Assembly: GCA_961205875.1 (NCBI GenBank)
Contig: OY540815.1
Location: 11,222,001-11,286,000, forward strand
Origin: Sialis fuliginosa
Taxonomy: Eukaryota > Arthropoda > Insecta > Megaloptera > Sialidae
DNA length: 64,000 nucleotides
Direction of reading: 5' to 3'
The position numbers and the translations under genes were made by a program. Shown piece after piece: positions 22,480-33,817 of this stretch. Positions within the stretch are counted from its first letter, which is position 1. Every line of letters starts with the position of its first letter. The notes beneath the pieces are model-generated. The model was given only the letters and a program-made list of their open reading frames with translations. It was not told the DNA's origin and ran no database searches.

Positions 22480-23304
22480 TATATGGAATATTTTCCTTAT
22501 TACTTTTCTCTATTGAATGTAGCATTAACACATACATACACAAATGCACCCTCATATGCATATATATTGTGTATGCATGTATGTATATATGTATGTAAGT
22601 TCTTTGGCAACCCAACTTGACAAAGTCGTAAACGCGTCGATTCCCTTTCTGACGCAGGCCCGTGCGAGCTGTACGTCAGAAATAATGACGTGCCGCGGCA
22701 AGATAGAGCGTGTCCCCCAGGAAGTGGCACTGGCTTCCGTCGAACGCGACCAGAATAGACCGACCTCTATGCATGAGAGATATGAAAATGAGATCATAGT
22801 TTGCTTCACTGCATTGTATTTTTTTCTCTTCTCTCGATGCTGTTTTGTTATAAGATGAATGTGCCAGCTTGTGGAAATGTACGTGATCTAAAGAAATTCT
22901 TGGAAAATGTACGTATGTGTATGTGTCTGCATATCAATTTTAGGGTGCAATATGCATTTTAGTAGTATAGGTTCCAATAAATATTCATTTTTAAATAAAT
23001 ATTTTTTTATTGTTTCAGCACCTCCACCATTTATAATTTAGAAAATTAATTTTGATATTTTGAACCATGATTATTATTTTTTTAAATACATCAGAACTAA
23101 ATAAATTGAGTTAAACAATAAATAACTCTACATTTAATTTATTTTTTAATTTTGAATTTATAAAATAAAGTATATCCTTTTCAATTGGTTTTATACGTAG
23201 GTATTCCAATTATTTTTGACTAAAAATGAATATGTTATTTGATTTGATTTTAGAATGGCTTACTTATTATTACATCAAAAATAATGCTATGTGTGTATAA
23301 GACA
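22480..23304. other. Microsatellite-like flank and GC-rich block 22600-22800
   Basis: After a CATA/GTAT-rich tract (22530-22598) comes a sharply GC-rich block at 22600-22800 (for example ATGACGTGCCGCGGCAAGAT). It is open on both strands: plus frame 22544-22858 (104 codons) and minus frame 22552-22809 (85 codons). Neither product is recognised, and both start in the simple repeat, so a real gene is unlikely. Its abrupt edges suggest an inserted element or a promoter/regulatory island. The rest to 23304 is AT-rich. Confidence 0.4.
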
Positions 23305-24078
23305 AGAAAAAAAAACATCTGTCAAGTAAATGTACAGTGCTTCCTCGTGTTAAATTCACCAAAGTTAGTTAATTATTAAACAGTTGAAATAAAAACCGAT
23401 AAATTATTCAGATAAATTGCCTAGCATTGGTTAACTATTTAATTTTTATACAATTTTACTAAAAAATATTACTTTGAAATTTTTCATAAGATGCACCTGA
23501 TTATTTTTTTCGTATATTTTTAATTTTTGAGAATTTTAATCTACATAAATCTAAATTTATGCAAGCATCAAAATGACATTTAAACCGTCAAAATAACATT
23601 TAATTTGTCAAAGTAAATATCAATTTAATATAAATTGAGATAAATATTTGTAAGGGAATATTTTACAACAAATATTTACATAATATTTATTATAATATTA
23701 CATAATATTTTACAAACAAACCTATATTAAAGGAAATTGAATGTTCTACAATGTTTACATAATATTATGAGTCTTGAGATATCTTGAAAAAATAAAATTT
23801 TGGGGTGTCACCCCTTACACACGATTTTAATGATTTTGAAATAGGACCGTTCTCAAGCCAGACCCAACCATCCAACCAAATTTAATTAATAACGGTCAAG
23901 TGGTTCATGAGTTATGCGTGTGACAAGGATTCAAGAGACAGATATACACACACGGATACACAGACAGACACGGAAAGAAAAGTGTTTGTCTTGACCTGAA
24001 ACTGAAAGATCAATTTGAAATTTTGAAATCGAAGAACAATTTTTTTGTCTAATTCTAAAACGATCACAAAGCTTCTCG
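23305..24078 (-). repeat. Dispersed repeat R1, copy 2
   Basis: On the minus strand this follows copy 1 block by block: CGAGAAGCTTTGTGATCG, ACAAACACTTTTC, GTCTGTCTGTGTATCCG, CTTGTCACACGCATAACTCA, GGTTGGGTCTGGCTTGAGAA, AATCGTGTGTAAGGGGTGAC, TTCCCTTACAAATATTTATC and AAATTGTATAAAAATTAAAT. It continues past copy 1 into a segment shared with copy 3 (TTTATCGGT, GGTGAATTTAACACGAGGAA, ACTGTACATTTACTTGACAG). It is the most complete copy and defines a unit of about 770 bp. Confidence 0.8.
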
Positions 24079-25228
24079 AATTTATGTAGTACATACTATA
24101 ATAAAATATTCATTATATTATATTGAATATTTTAGATAGTATAGTATCAATTTTCATTGATTTTTATACACACACATATTTATTTTTGAATAGAATCTGA
24201 TTCCAGTAAAAAGAAGTATACCAATTTGTACAAAAGTCGATTCTTATTCGGAATAAAGTTTAAAATGGTAATTCCGTGAAACAAACTGAATACCATCAAG
24301 TTATCGCTGTTTTAAACTTTCCACCTTTACAGAACAAGGTCTTCGTAAATGTACTTTTAGATTTTACTTTGATCGTATTTATGGAAATATGAATCGTATT
24401 GTATTTTTATTTAATTTTGATATTTTTTTATTATATTATACTTTCATAGTTAAAAAATAAAAGATGCCTTTTATAATAGCATGCTATAATCTAGGTATAA
24501 ACGGTTTTTTTAATAAAATTTTTTTTCAAGATAATAGTTTTCATATAATAATGTGACCACAACAGTTTATTTTAAATGAGATTATACCGTTTAACAGTAT
24601 TAAAATACAAAAATAATGTACAATATGTTTCTCGTAGTTTGTTCAATTGTTACAAATTACAACACAACTGTGATGTGTGTGTAATGAATAATTAAAACAC
24701 TCTAGTTTGTTATTGTTGTTGTTGTTACAACTAGATTTGACGTCGGAAATAGAAATGTACATTATATAGTAATAAACACGCGTTCACGTGTATTATTGAG
24801 TACGTTAGTACCTGGAAATGTCGAGTATTAATGAAAACATTATAGAATTATATTGTAGCTGAATTTTAGTTCAAAAAAGATAGTTTGCTTGAATTTCTAT
24901 TAGAAAAATTGAAATATTTATGAATGATATGTAGGGTTCATAATCATTATAAACGTGATCTAGGTAAAAAATAGATACTAGGTATACCTAAAATAATATT
25001 TATTTTATTTTTCAACTTTTCGTTTTATTTTGACTTGGTCGTATTTGTTTCTGAACTACAAAGTATGTCACTATTTATAGAGTAGGTGATATTGCATAAT
25101 AATTTTATCAGTGATATAATTAGATCTTATAAAACATTTAATATTTAATATACTTGTAATATAAGAACATTAAAGTATACTGTTTTATAGACTTCCCCCT
25201 AAAAATTTATTGGAAAAATTTAGAAAAA
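24079..25228. other. AT-rich noncoding stretch
   Basis: AT-rich, including a short (GTT)n tract near 24710. No gene is recognised. Confidence 0.55.
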
Positions 25229-25587
25229 ATAGAAAAAAACATCTGCTAAGTAATTGCACAGTGTTTCCTCGTGCTAAATTCACCAAATGTCTTTAATTAA
25301 TTATCGAACAATTTGAATAAACACCGATAAAGTATTCTCATGAACCGCCATTTGTAAACCATTTAATTTTTATACAATTTTATTAAAAAAATATTTATTC
25401 GACATTTTTCTTAATACGTGCCTGAATATTTTTTTGTGTATTTTTAAATTTTTGACGGTTCAGTGGTTCATGAGTTATGCGTGTGACAAGGATTCATGGA
25501 ACAGACACACATACAAACAGACAGATAGACAGACACGGAACGAAAAGTAAGTTAAAATTTTGAAATCGGGGAACAATTTTTTTTCTC
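25229..25587 (-). repeat. Dispersed repeat R1, copy 3 (internally deleted)
   Basis: On the minus strand it has the GTCTGTCTATCTGTCTG tract, TTGTCACACGCATAACTCAT and GAACCACTGAACCGT, then jumps directly to the AAATTTAAAAATACAC part and on to TTTATCGGTG, GGTGAATTTAGCACGAGGAA and CACTGTGCAATTACTTAGCA. About 370 bp present in copy 2 between these points is missing. The two inverted copies are 1.15 kb apart, in the same orientation as each other. Confidence 0.8.
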
Positions 25588-26744
25588 ATATGACGAGGAA
25601 ACAAAATAATTGTAAGTCTCTGTATACAAAATAGTTTGTAGCATATTCTCTATTAAAGATTGATATAAATGTACATACCTTTGTATATACTTTCGTTGAC
25701 TTTAATATATAATTAAATAATTAAACTCGAATATAAGTTCCGTAAATGATTTAAATATAAATATCTATGTAGGTACCGTTCATTCTTTCGTCAGACCGAG
25801 TAACATATTTATATTATTATTATTATATTCATCGGATTTTATATCGGACCGCTTAAACCACAACCCTAAAGAATGAATAATGCATTGTGCAGGCAAATGT
25901 AGATTATTGACTATGTAATGTGAATTTAGTAGTTTGCATCACCTAATGTTTTTTTAATGGAAAAACACAAGAACAAGGTAGAATATATCAACCATTGAGT
26001 AATTGGAACACGTTGCTCGAAGCGCAAAATTACAAGATAGATTTAAATTTACCGCATCCTTTTTTTTGAATTATGCTGTTAAGAATGCATTGACATAAAA
26101 AGTTTTTGGAACTTGAACATTAACATATTAATAAATTTAAGAAATGGTAAAATTTTAAGACTGTAAAAATTTTAGTCACCGTAAAAACAGGAAAAAGTAG
26201 TAATACATCAACCAGAACAAATCATCAATTTATATTTTCGTATTGACACGAAAAAAATGTTTAAATATGGTAGTTGTTTCTATATTATTTAATTCATGGA
26301 GCGAATTTATTTAACCTGAGGGGATGAATTTAAACTATAAAGAGTACCTAAATATGTGTCATCACAGTTAGTAGAACGTTATACATAGAGAAATAGCACT
26401 GTTGACCTTTGGGACTAAAAGGATGAAGTGTTAACATTGGTGCATGAGCAAGCTATTAACAATGCAAAAGAACTTCATAATGTATTGCTCTGTGCAGCTA
26501 CAGATGTAGTGCGTTTATAATAGATATTAACGGCATTGTTACATATACTCGTAATGTCTGAGTGCTTGAATGCGAGAAAATATAGTTATACGTTCTTCCA
26601 TTATTGATAAGTTTACTTTCTCTAAATGTTCATACGTAAATATGTTAGCTGTGAATCTTGGTTAAATGCTGATGTGATCGTTTTCCGAATATAATATAAA
26701 TCTGTATTATAGTTTGGAATTTTTGTTTATCTATACATAATATT
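25588..26744. other. AT-rich noncoding stretch
   Basis: AT-rich with no recognisable gene or repeat. Confidence 0.55.
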
Positions 26745-27125
26745 TTTTAATAAAAATATATAAAAATAATATCTACCACGAGAGCCATTTTTTAATTTTA
26801 TTAAAAAATATTTCTGGCAAACTAATAAAAGAAAGAATAAAATTAATGGGACATCAATTATAGATAATATTATTCTGATATTCTGAAAAAAATGAATTTT
26901 TTTAAACGTAATCAATCACTAAACTGGAAACGGATGTTTACTCTTATCAACTTTTGAATTAGTTTGAAACGGCGCGAATAAGCGGAAATTGTTTTAGATA
27001 AAAATTGTTTAGTATATAATTATCTGAAATTTATGTTACATTATTTATTCATCACTTATGATTCAGCCAGAAAGATTTTTTTACGTTATTAGAATCACAC
27101 TGTGTTTACTCTCAGTATTACATAT
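26745..27125 (-). repeat. Dispersed repeat B, copy 2 (partial, distal half)
   Basis: On the minus strand it shares CTGAGAGTAAACA, TGGCTGAATCATAAGTG, AACGGATGT-like wording and ATTATAGATAATA with copies 1 and 3. Near its end TTTAATAAAATTAAAAAATG and GGCTCTCGTGGTAGATATTA correspond to the distal coding-like segment of copy 3. The proximal half with the GTCTG units is absent. Confidence 0.55.
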
Positions 27126-28469
27126 AAAAAATGGAAAATATATTGTTCCAGATTTTAAAATACTCGTGGACGTAACCACAAGAAAATTTACTATAAGTAC
27201 ATGTATGAAAGTCGTAGGTACTATAAATCAATAAAATGTATTTAAATTTAATTCAACAATATATTTTTATATAATATAATGGAATGTGATCAGTAAAACG
27301 CTACGTGAATTTTATAAGCATTAAAAATTTTCTCACGTTGTACACAGATCTACAGTTTTTATGTTAGAGACATGAGTTTTTTTAAATTAAATTTAAAATA
27401 ATACCAAGTAAATGGTTTGAGATACAAAAAAGTTGTTTAAAAGCAACACGTTTCATAGCCTACACATATTAAATTGAAAAAAATAAACAGTGAATATTTA
27501 TCAGTATATTTATCTCAAGAAGTAAAACAATACTGAATTTGTTTTTGCATACTAACTAAAAGCACATTCCTAGAAAATATTTTAGACAGTTGAAACAGCT
27601 TTTAGAATACATATTGTATGATGTACGCTCTATAACTATATGAAATAAGTAATGCACTCTACATTTGTAAATATATGGCGTAGACACTACAGATATAATG
27701 CTTATGAATACTTAATATCTAGAAACAAATCTTATGAAATACATAAAAGATATTTGTAATCATACGAAGTAAAGTGAATTTATACTTTGATATATGTAGG
27801 ATATTATTGTTTCATTCCTAAATGATACTACCATAAAATGGATCAAGAAACAGGTACCTATGTATTTATTACGTTGGTACCATATATCTTATTATTTTAC
27901 TTCAAATAAATGTTTTTATCAATTTCTCCAAAATTTGAAATGATATTGGTGACCTTAGTATTTATCGTCAAAGCCCTGTTACCACAGTTTTTTTAAGATT
28001 TTTAACTTGATAGAGGGGGGGGGGATATGAAAATACTTTATCGAGCTCCTTGCGGGTTGCGTTTTGAATTTAAAATAAATCGGGACCAATAATATTGATA
28101 AATACCTTTATAAAAAAAAGTTTTGGCGTAACTTTAGCTCTATGACGCCTCATAAAAATATTTAAAATCTATGTTTGGGAGATCTAACTTTGCATGTTTA
28201 GTAAGGATTTCAAGTTTCTAGCTTACATTGTTTACGATATATTTTGCTGCGACACGAAAGGATAGAAATGATAAAGTGAGATTAATAGGATTCTGTTCTA
28301 AATCTGCGAAATCCTGTATATATAAATGAAAATTGATGTGAATGTAGATAATATAAAAATAAGAAACAAATAAATAATATTTAAAATTTAAATCTATATG
28401 CATGTAAGATCTGATGTCAAACTGAATACAAATTATTGGTGGTTCGGTTTAAAATCTAAATAAACACTT
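27126..28469. other. AT-rich noncoding stretch with a poly-G run
   Basis: AT-rich. A run of ten G (AGAGGGGGGGGGGATATG) lies at 28014-28024. No gene is recognised. Confidence 0.55.
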
Positions 28470-28551
28470 GTAAAAAAATTTGATATTTCTATATAAATGA
28501 CAATTTAAAAGTAAAAAAATTTGATATTTCTATATAAATGACAATTTAAAG
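28470..28551. repeat. 41-bp tandem duplication
   Basis: Two adjacent copies (28470-28510 and 28511-28551) begin GTAAAAAAATTTGATATTTC and are identical except for the final base. Near identity implies a recent slippage or duplication event. Confidence 0.95.
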
Positions 28552-29180
28552 GGTTACACCTAATGTATTAACTAATTTTTGATAATTTTTTTGTTGGTTT
28601 AAATGATGTATAAACATCTTTAAAATAATATTAAAAAAGAATTATAAGCGAATTTTTTTTTAAATTTTTAGAGCTCACTTTCGAAAGTGTCTGAACGAAC
28701 GAAACAACCTAGATGGTGAAAGTGATGAAAAATGAGTGATAATCAGTATATGGTAATGTAATGGGGCGCCGTATTCGCTCTCGAGCTAAAACAGAAGCAA
28801 AACAAGCATCCGAAAAAAAGTCGGGACCAATGTCGACGTTTGCATGTAGTAAAACAGTTTTCAAACTTTAAATTCATTTTTACCGAAACCACGTTTTTAA
28901 AAAACTACGGAAAACGTATCTTGGTCATTTTCCATCCGATCAACTTTTTACTGTAACTGTAACTTCTTAGATAGATTTTACATCAAAGTACACACGATTT
29001 TTACAATTAGTTAACAGTTACGGTTTTTATAAACAATTTAAGGTCGTTTTTTCGTCATAAACGTGATTATTTGTTCAAAGTGATACAAAATTTGCAAAAA
29101 AAACAATATTTTTTAATAATCGTGTGTACTTTGATGAAAAAACTCATGTAAATAACGAAAACATTTTTTTTGTTCTGGAT
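28552..29180. repeat. Noncoding stretch with a 19-bp perfect inverted repeat
   Basis: CATCAAAGTACACACGATT at 28981-28999 recurs inverted at 29118-29136. The 118-bp spacer contains ACAGTTACGGTTT and is AT-rich. Upstream, 28675-28830 holds a mildly GC-richer part (GGGGCGCCGTATTCGCTCTC near 28763). It may be a foldback element; no outer boundaries are clear. Confidence 0.6.
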
Positions 29181-30529
29181 ATTGATCCATGTAAGTTCTC
29201 TTTTCTACAATGGAGCACATAACAAAAATATGCACTCATTGTAGTAACGCTAACGTCACCATTTTGTTTTATATTTCATTTAAAAATTCAAAATTAAATA
29301 AACTCTCTCAATTTGATTTGATTGTTTTTTTTATTATTCTAAAATAGTCTCAAATTCCGAAGAGACGATTACATGTAACTCCTTAAGAGAAAAGGCAAAC
29401 GTCTATCAGCTTTAACGCATCAAGAAATATATATGATACATTTTACTTTTTTTATTCAAATTAAATCAACTGCCATTGTCAGAACATTATACATTTTTTC
29501 GTAACAAACTAACCATTATAACGACATAATCTTGAAACATTCTTGAATACATACACACATCCTTCTGTTCTCTCTTGTAGGTTTAGCGTACAATTGGATT
29601 TGGTAGTTTGTTGGTACTACAATGCAAGAATAGTGATGAGTCATGTTTGTGATTCTGATTTAAATTTATGTCTTGGAGTTGTGTCAAATTTAAATTTGAA
29701 ATTTATATGTGTGCGCGAAATGTTCAACATGTATACAGTTATGATGGTCTATAAGTCTTGGAACATTTCGTTAGAAAACTGATGTATAAGATAATCTTCT
29801 GAATAAATACGATATTTTTCTGTCTGCAGAAAAGTTGTATTATAAAAAGATATAGTCGCCCAATTGACGAAAAAATGTGTCACAAAATATTGCTGCATAT
29901 TTGTCAATATAGTGTATGGATTGCCAATAGTTAAAATTACATTGTTCACCAACTTTAAAATCAACTTAAGAATTTATATGTTCATTGGAAATTACAAAAA
30001 AATCATTATAGTTATAAGGTTTCACTTGCACCAAATTCTAACTCATTCCACTTCACCTTATGCCAAACTTTATACTATATTTAGATTTAAATAAAAATTG
30101 GTAATAGCGTATGATATCTAAAACGCTTTTATATGTACACTGACATCATAGTATAATATAGTGGAGACTGTAATATGTTCCTGAGTAAACTAGAAAACAA
30201 CATACATGTTCATGTCATGAGTCATGATGTAAAATACTGACAGAGATGAAATGTTAATAATAAAAGTTTTAACACTGTGTCTGTATTTGTTTATGATATT
30301 ATTTTAATATTTAGATAAATAAACAAAAATTTCAAAATTTTTCACGAAAATGAAACATCAAATAATTTAATTTATTGTTTATTAATTAACAATACATAAT
30401 ACGAGTATATGTTTATAGGCTTTGTTTTTAGTCTGTATTATTTATTTGGCTTTTTTGTTTTTTCCAACACTATAACTACTAAATTGATTTTATGACTAAA
30501 GCCTAAGATCCTAGAATTAGTTTCAGTTA
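29181..30529. other. AT-rich noncoding stretch
   Basis: Open frames at 29543-29782 and overlapping frames at 29749-30094 on both strands have chance-like composition. No domain, splice signal or repeat is recognised. Confidence 0.5.
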
Positions 30530-30880
30530 TACAGGATGGGGCATTTAAAGTGTTACAGATATTTATCTGAGAACCATCACATATTTGAAACAAATGTTTC
30601 AACCAAAAAATGTTTGGTTGTGAGGGGGTAATCGAATAGTAATATTTATTTGTTATTTTTGCGTGGCCTTCAAGGATATTTGAGGTGCAGTATAATTTTT
30701 TTAAATAGGAACCTATAGTTTTTATTTAGTAATCTTATTCTACGTGAAAAAACGCAAATATTTCATTGTAAACTTTTTTTTAACACCATAAATTTTACGA
30801 TATCTAACAAAATAATTTCGAGATTTTTTATTCAGAAATCATCAACTTTAGAGAAAAAGTACAAGATACAAAAAATGTTT
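30530..30880 (+). repeat. Dispersed repeat remnant (TACAGG start)
   Basis: It begins TACAGGATGGGGCATTTAAA and contains TACGTGAAAAAACGCAAATA and TTTCATTGTAAAC, wording I associate with widespread insect noncoding repeats that begin TACAGGGTG. No matching right end is visible. The class is unknown. Confidence 0.35.
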
Positions 30881-33084
30881 ATTTTAATCTAATAAAACTT
30901 ACTAAATAAAAACTATAAATTAGAAAATTAGCAATTGATATGTATATTTTTATAAAAATGACGAAAAATTCTGCTAACATACAGAAATAATCATAAAACT
31001 TGAGTAATAAATCAATGGATTTGAAGATGGAATCTATTATTTCAAAACCTATATTTCTTCTTTCAAACTGCAATATCTGAAGACGTCTTGAATAATATTA
31101 AAGTAGATAAATACGTAACAGAACAAACAAGAAGAATAAGAAAACGTTTTATTTCAATACAAACATCCCGGCAAAAAGGTTGCCAACACAAATACATTTT
31201 AATGAACACATGTAGTGTATCCCTAGAGTTTAGGTTGTCGGTAATTGATAATGTAAACATTGGAACAATTCTGTAGAATGCGTTCCAATTATTTGACCGG
31301 AGTTCTGTCGGCTGATTCGGGGTATCACATATATGTGTGAGTGTTTGCATAATCTAACATCACCTAATCGAAACTTGTACACTGTTAATCCGTTCGGGAT
31401 GGCGATAGTGGAAATAGTTGTTATATTGCGTAGGCTAACTAACATTTAACTGTTGGATGTTGTCATTTACACTTGCTTTAATTGTAATCTGTCACAACGT
31501 ATTTCTGTATACCAACTGTTCAAATGTTAATGATGGAGCAAACGTATAGACCAACTTCGGATCATGTTTGAAATACATACATACATGAATATTAAAAATC
31601 TAATTTACATTTAGTTACCAAAGTTTTGCGTAATATATGTACATTTTATTGTGGAAATTGATCCCTAAAATCCATACATCACAGGTGATGGGGGGTTATA
31701 ATCAGTTTAGTTACATTTTTCAATACGTAAACTATTGTTAGGGTAATAAAATAGTGCAAAAAACACAAATTAAAAAAAATTCTTCTACATGGAAAATAAT
31801 TGTTTAAAAAATTATTTAATAATTTGTTCAAAATGTTCGCCGTTGTACCTGCATTTAATAAAAATAGATAATAGAAAATGATCTATACATAGAAACGTCG
31901 GATTCGGTTTTCTAATGTAAAAAAAAAACCAATACACATTTTCAAGAGTGGAGAATGGAATTGTATGGAATATTCTGGGAATATTCTAATCGAAATTACA
32001 AAAACACTTTTCCTCCTATTAGTCAAAATGGAACATGCAATGGAGCTAGACTATAGTAGGCCTAAGCCATAGTATAGGCGATTTCGCTCAAAGATCATAA
32101 CCCTGATTGATGGATCCTTGTAAGAAAATAATTCATTTGAAATTAATTTGGGATTACATATGCAAATTATTTTTAAACTGAAATTAATTTTCTGTAAACA
32201 ATGTACATTTGTGGTCATGAACAATTTTCATAATTGTACTTTCAATTCAATGATTTATAATCAATGAATGGTGAAAATTAGCACGTACATACCGTAATAC
32301 ATATATTCTGACGTACCTACGCAATGACATTTTACATTATAATTTTGAATATGCCTACTTACACACTGACATTTACTATCGTATATGTAGGTCCATATGT
32401 ATAATATATGTATGTGAAGGCAGTGTGTCGGAATTTAGAAGTGTGAGAGTGTGTTTCCTGCCGAGATATTTTTTCCATCCGATTGGGCCGATACATCTGT
32501 TCCGATCTCATCGCTCATGTATCCGGAAAAAACGTGCAAGCTTCTACGGTTCACTGTTTAAAACAGTGATGCGCAATGTTATTTCTTAGAAGAACTATTA
32601 AAATTTTATTCTATATTCGTAGGTTGCACGTTGAAGGAATTGGATATTTTTTTTTACATTCTTATACGGTCATATATTATACAGGTATAGTATAATGTTT
32701 TAAGTAGAAGTTGTAAATTATATTGTTATCTATATTTTATATTGATAATTTAAAGAAAGTTATTAGTTTTTACTTTTTTGTTATATGTATTTGAAATTAT
32801 TCATTACAAAAAATATTTTTAATAAAAGTTGTTATTTTATATAATTTATGTTTTATTCATTTCGATATAGAACTACATCTTCCCCGAAGATACTAATGGG
32901 TTATCTTGAAATATAGCACATTTGTAGTCTGGAGCCAGTACTCGTATGTCAGTAGATAGTTTATATTGTACCACTTATAATAAGATGAGTTTTAAATGCA
33001 GTAGTAAATATAGTAATTAATATTACATATTTTTTATATTAAAAAGGTGACAATATACATATTATAGTTCTACGTTATTTTTTA
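30881..33084. other. Noncoding stretch
   Basis: AT-rich to mixed. Overlapping frames at 31063-31445 (up to 95 codons, minus) and 31088-31276 (plus) occupy a slightly GC-richer patch, and none is recognised. A CAGTGATGCGCAATG motif at 32564 resembles a hAT end. The segment 32455-32560 is GC-richer without a sustained frame. Confidence 0.45.
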
Positions 33085-33255
33085 GAAGTCCATGGTCAGA
33101 TTCTGATAAAATTTATATGGGAGCAGTTCGGAAGAATACTCTTTCAAACAAACAAAATCGCCTAAATCGGTGCATATTTGTCGAAATTATGCCCGAACAT
33201 ACATAAAAAATATATATAGACGAATTGAGAATTTTCTTCTTTTTTGAAATCGGAT
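33085..33255 (+). repeat. Dispersed insect repeat remnant
   Basis: AAATCGCCTAAATCGGTGCA, CGAACATACATAAAAAATAT, ACGAATTGAGAATTTTCTTC and TTTTTTGAAATCGGATGAAA follow in order. These match a pattern common in insect genomes: AATCGGTxxA, then ACATACAT, then GAATTGAGAACCTCCTCC and TTGAAGTCGGTT. Only one copy is present here, so the limits are approximate. Confidence 0.5.
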
Positions 33256-33767
33256 GAAAATTATTTAATTTTGTTTTTGGATGCATCGATAATACGATTA
33301 CTTTTAATTTAAATGTCGTTAAGCGATTAATAGTATACTATCTACATTGTGTTTGTTCATATAGATATGTATACAACTGAATATAGAAAATAGATATACA
33401 TAACATGTCTGTACATATATGATATATGTCAGTAGATTGAGAGCTAATGTTAATATAGTTCGGTGATTTTGGCTTGAATTACTTCAGCAGGTAATCGGGT
33501 TAGGCGCATCATCGCAGAAATCAGCTTTCAAAGTATTAAAAGCTAACAGACTATATGAAGTGATTATTATTTACATGAATTTAAGGTGTTTTCATATTAA
33601 ATTTAGCTTTATAACATTAAGATAATATACTTTTAACCACGAGTTTTTCGTATTACTATTTTCACGATTATTTGTATTTCGAGTAAGGCACGTGAGTGAC
33701 TTCCGCTAATGATCACAACATCTAAATTTTTATGATAAATTAAATTAAATAAATTTTTGTGGATAAG
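33256..33767. other. AT-rich noncoding stretch
   Basis: Nothing recognisable. Confidence 0.5.
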
Positions 33768-33817
33768 GTGCCTTTCAAAAGTTTGTCAAAACTATATGAC
33801 AAACTTTTGAAAGGCAC
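33768..33817. repeat. Perfect 21-bp hairpin, 8-base loop
   Basis: Left arm GTGCCTTTCAAAAGTTTGTC plus A (33768-33788), loop AAACTATA, and an exact inverted right arm (33797-33817). There is no T run after it and no coding context. It is a possible small-RNA precursor or a quasi-palindrome produced by template switching. Confidence 0.95.

Noticed and set aside
28014-28024. Poly-G run as a G-quadruplex
   Set aside because: A single G run without three further runs nearby; more likely slippage or sequencing-related length variation.
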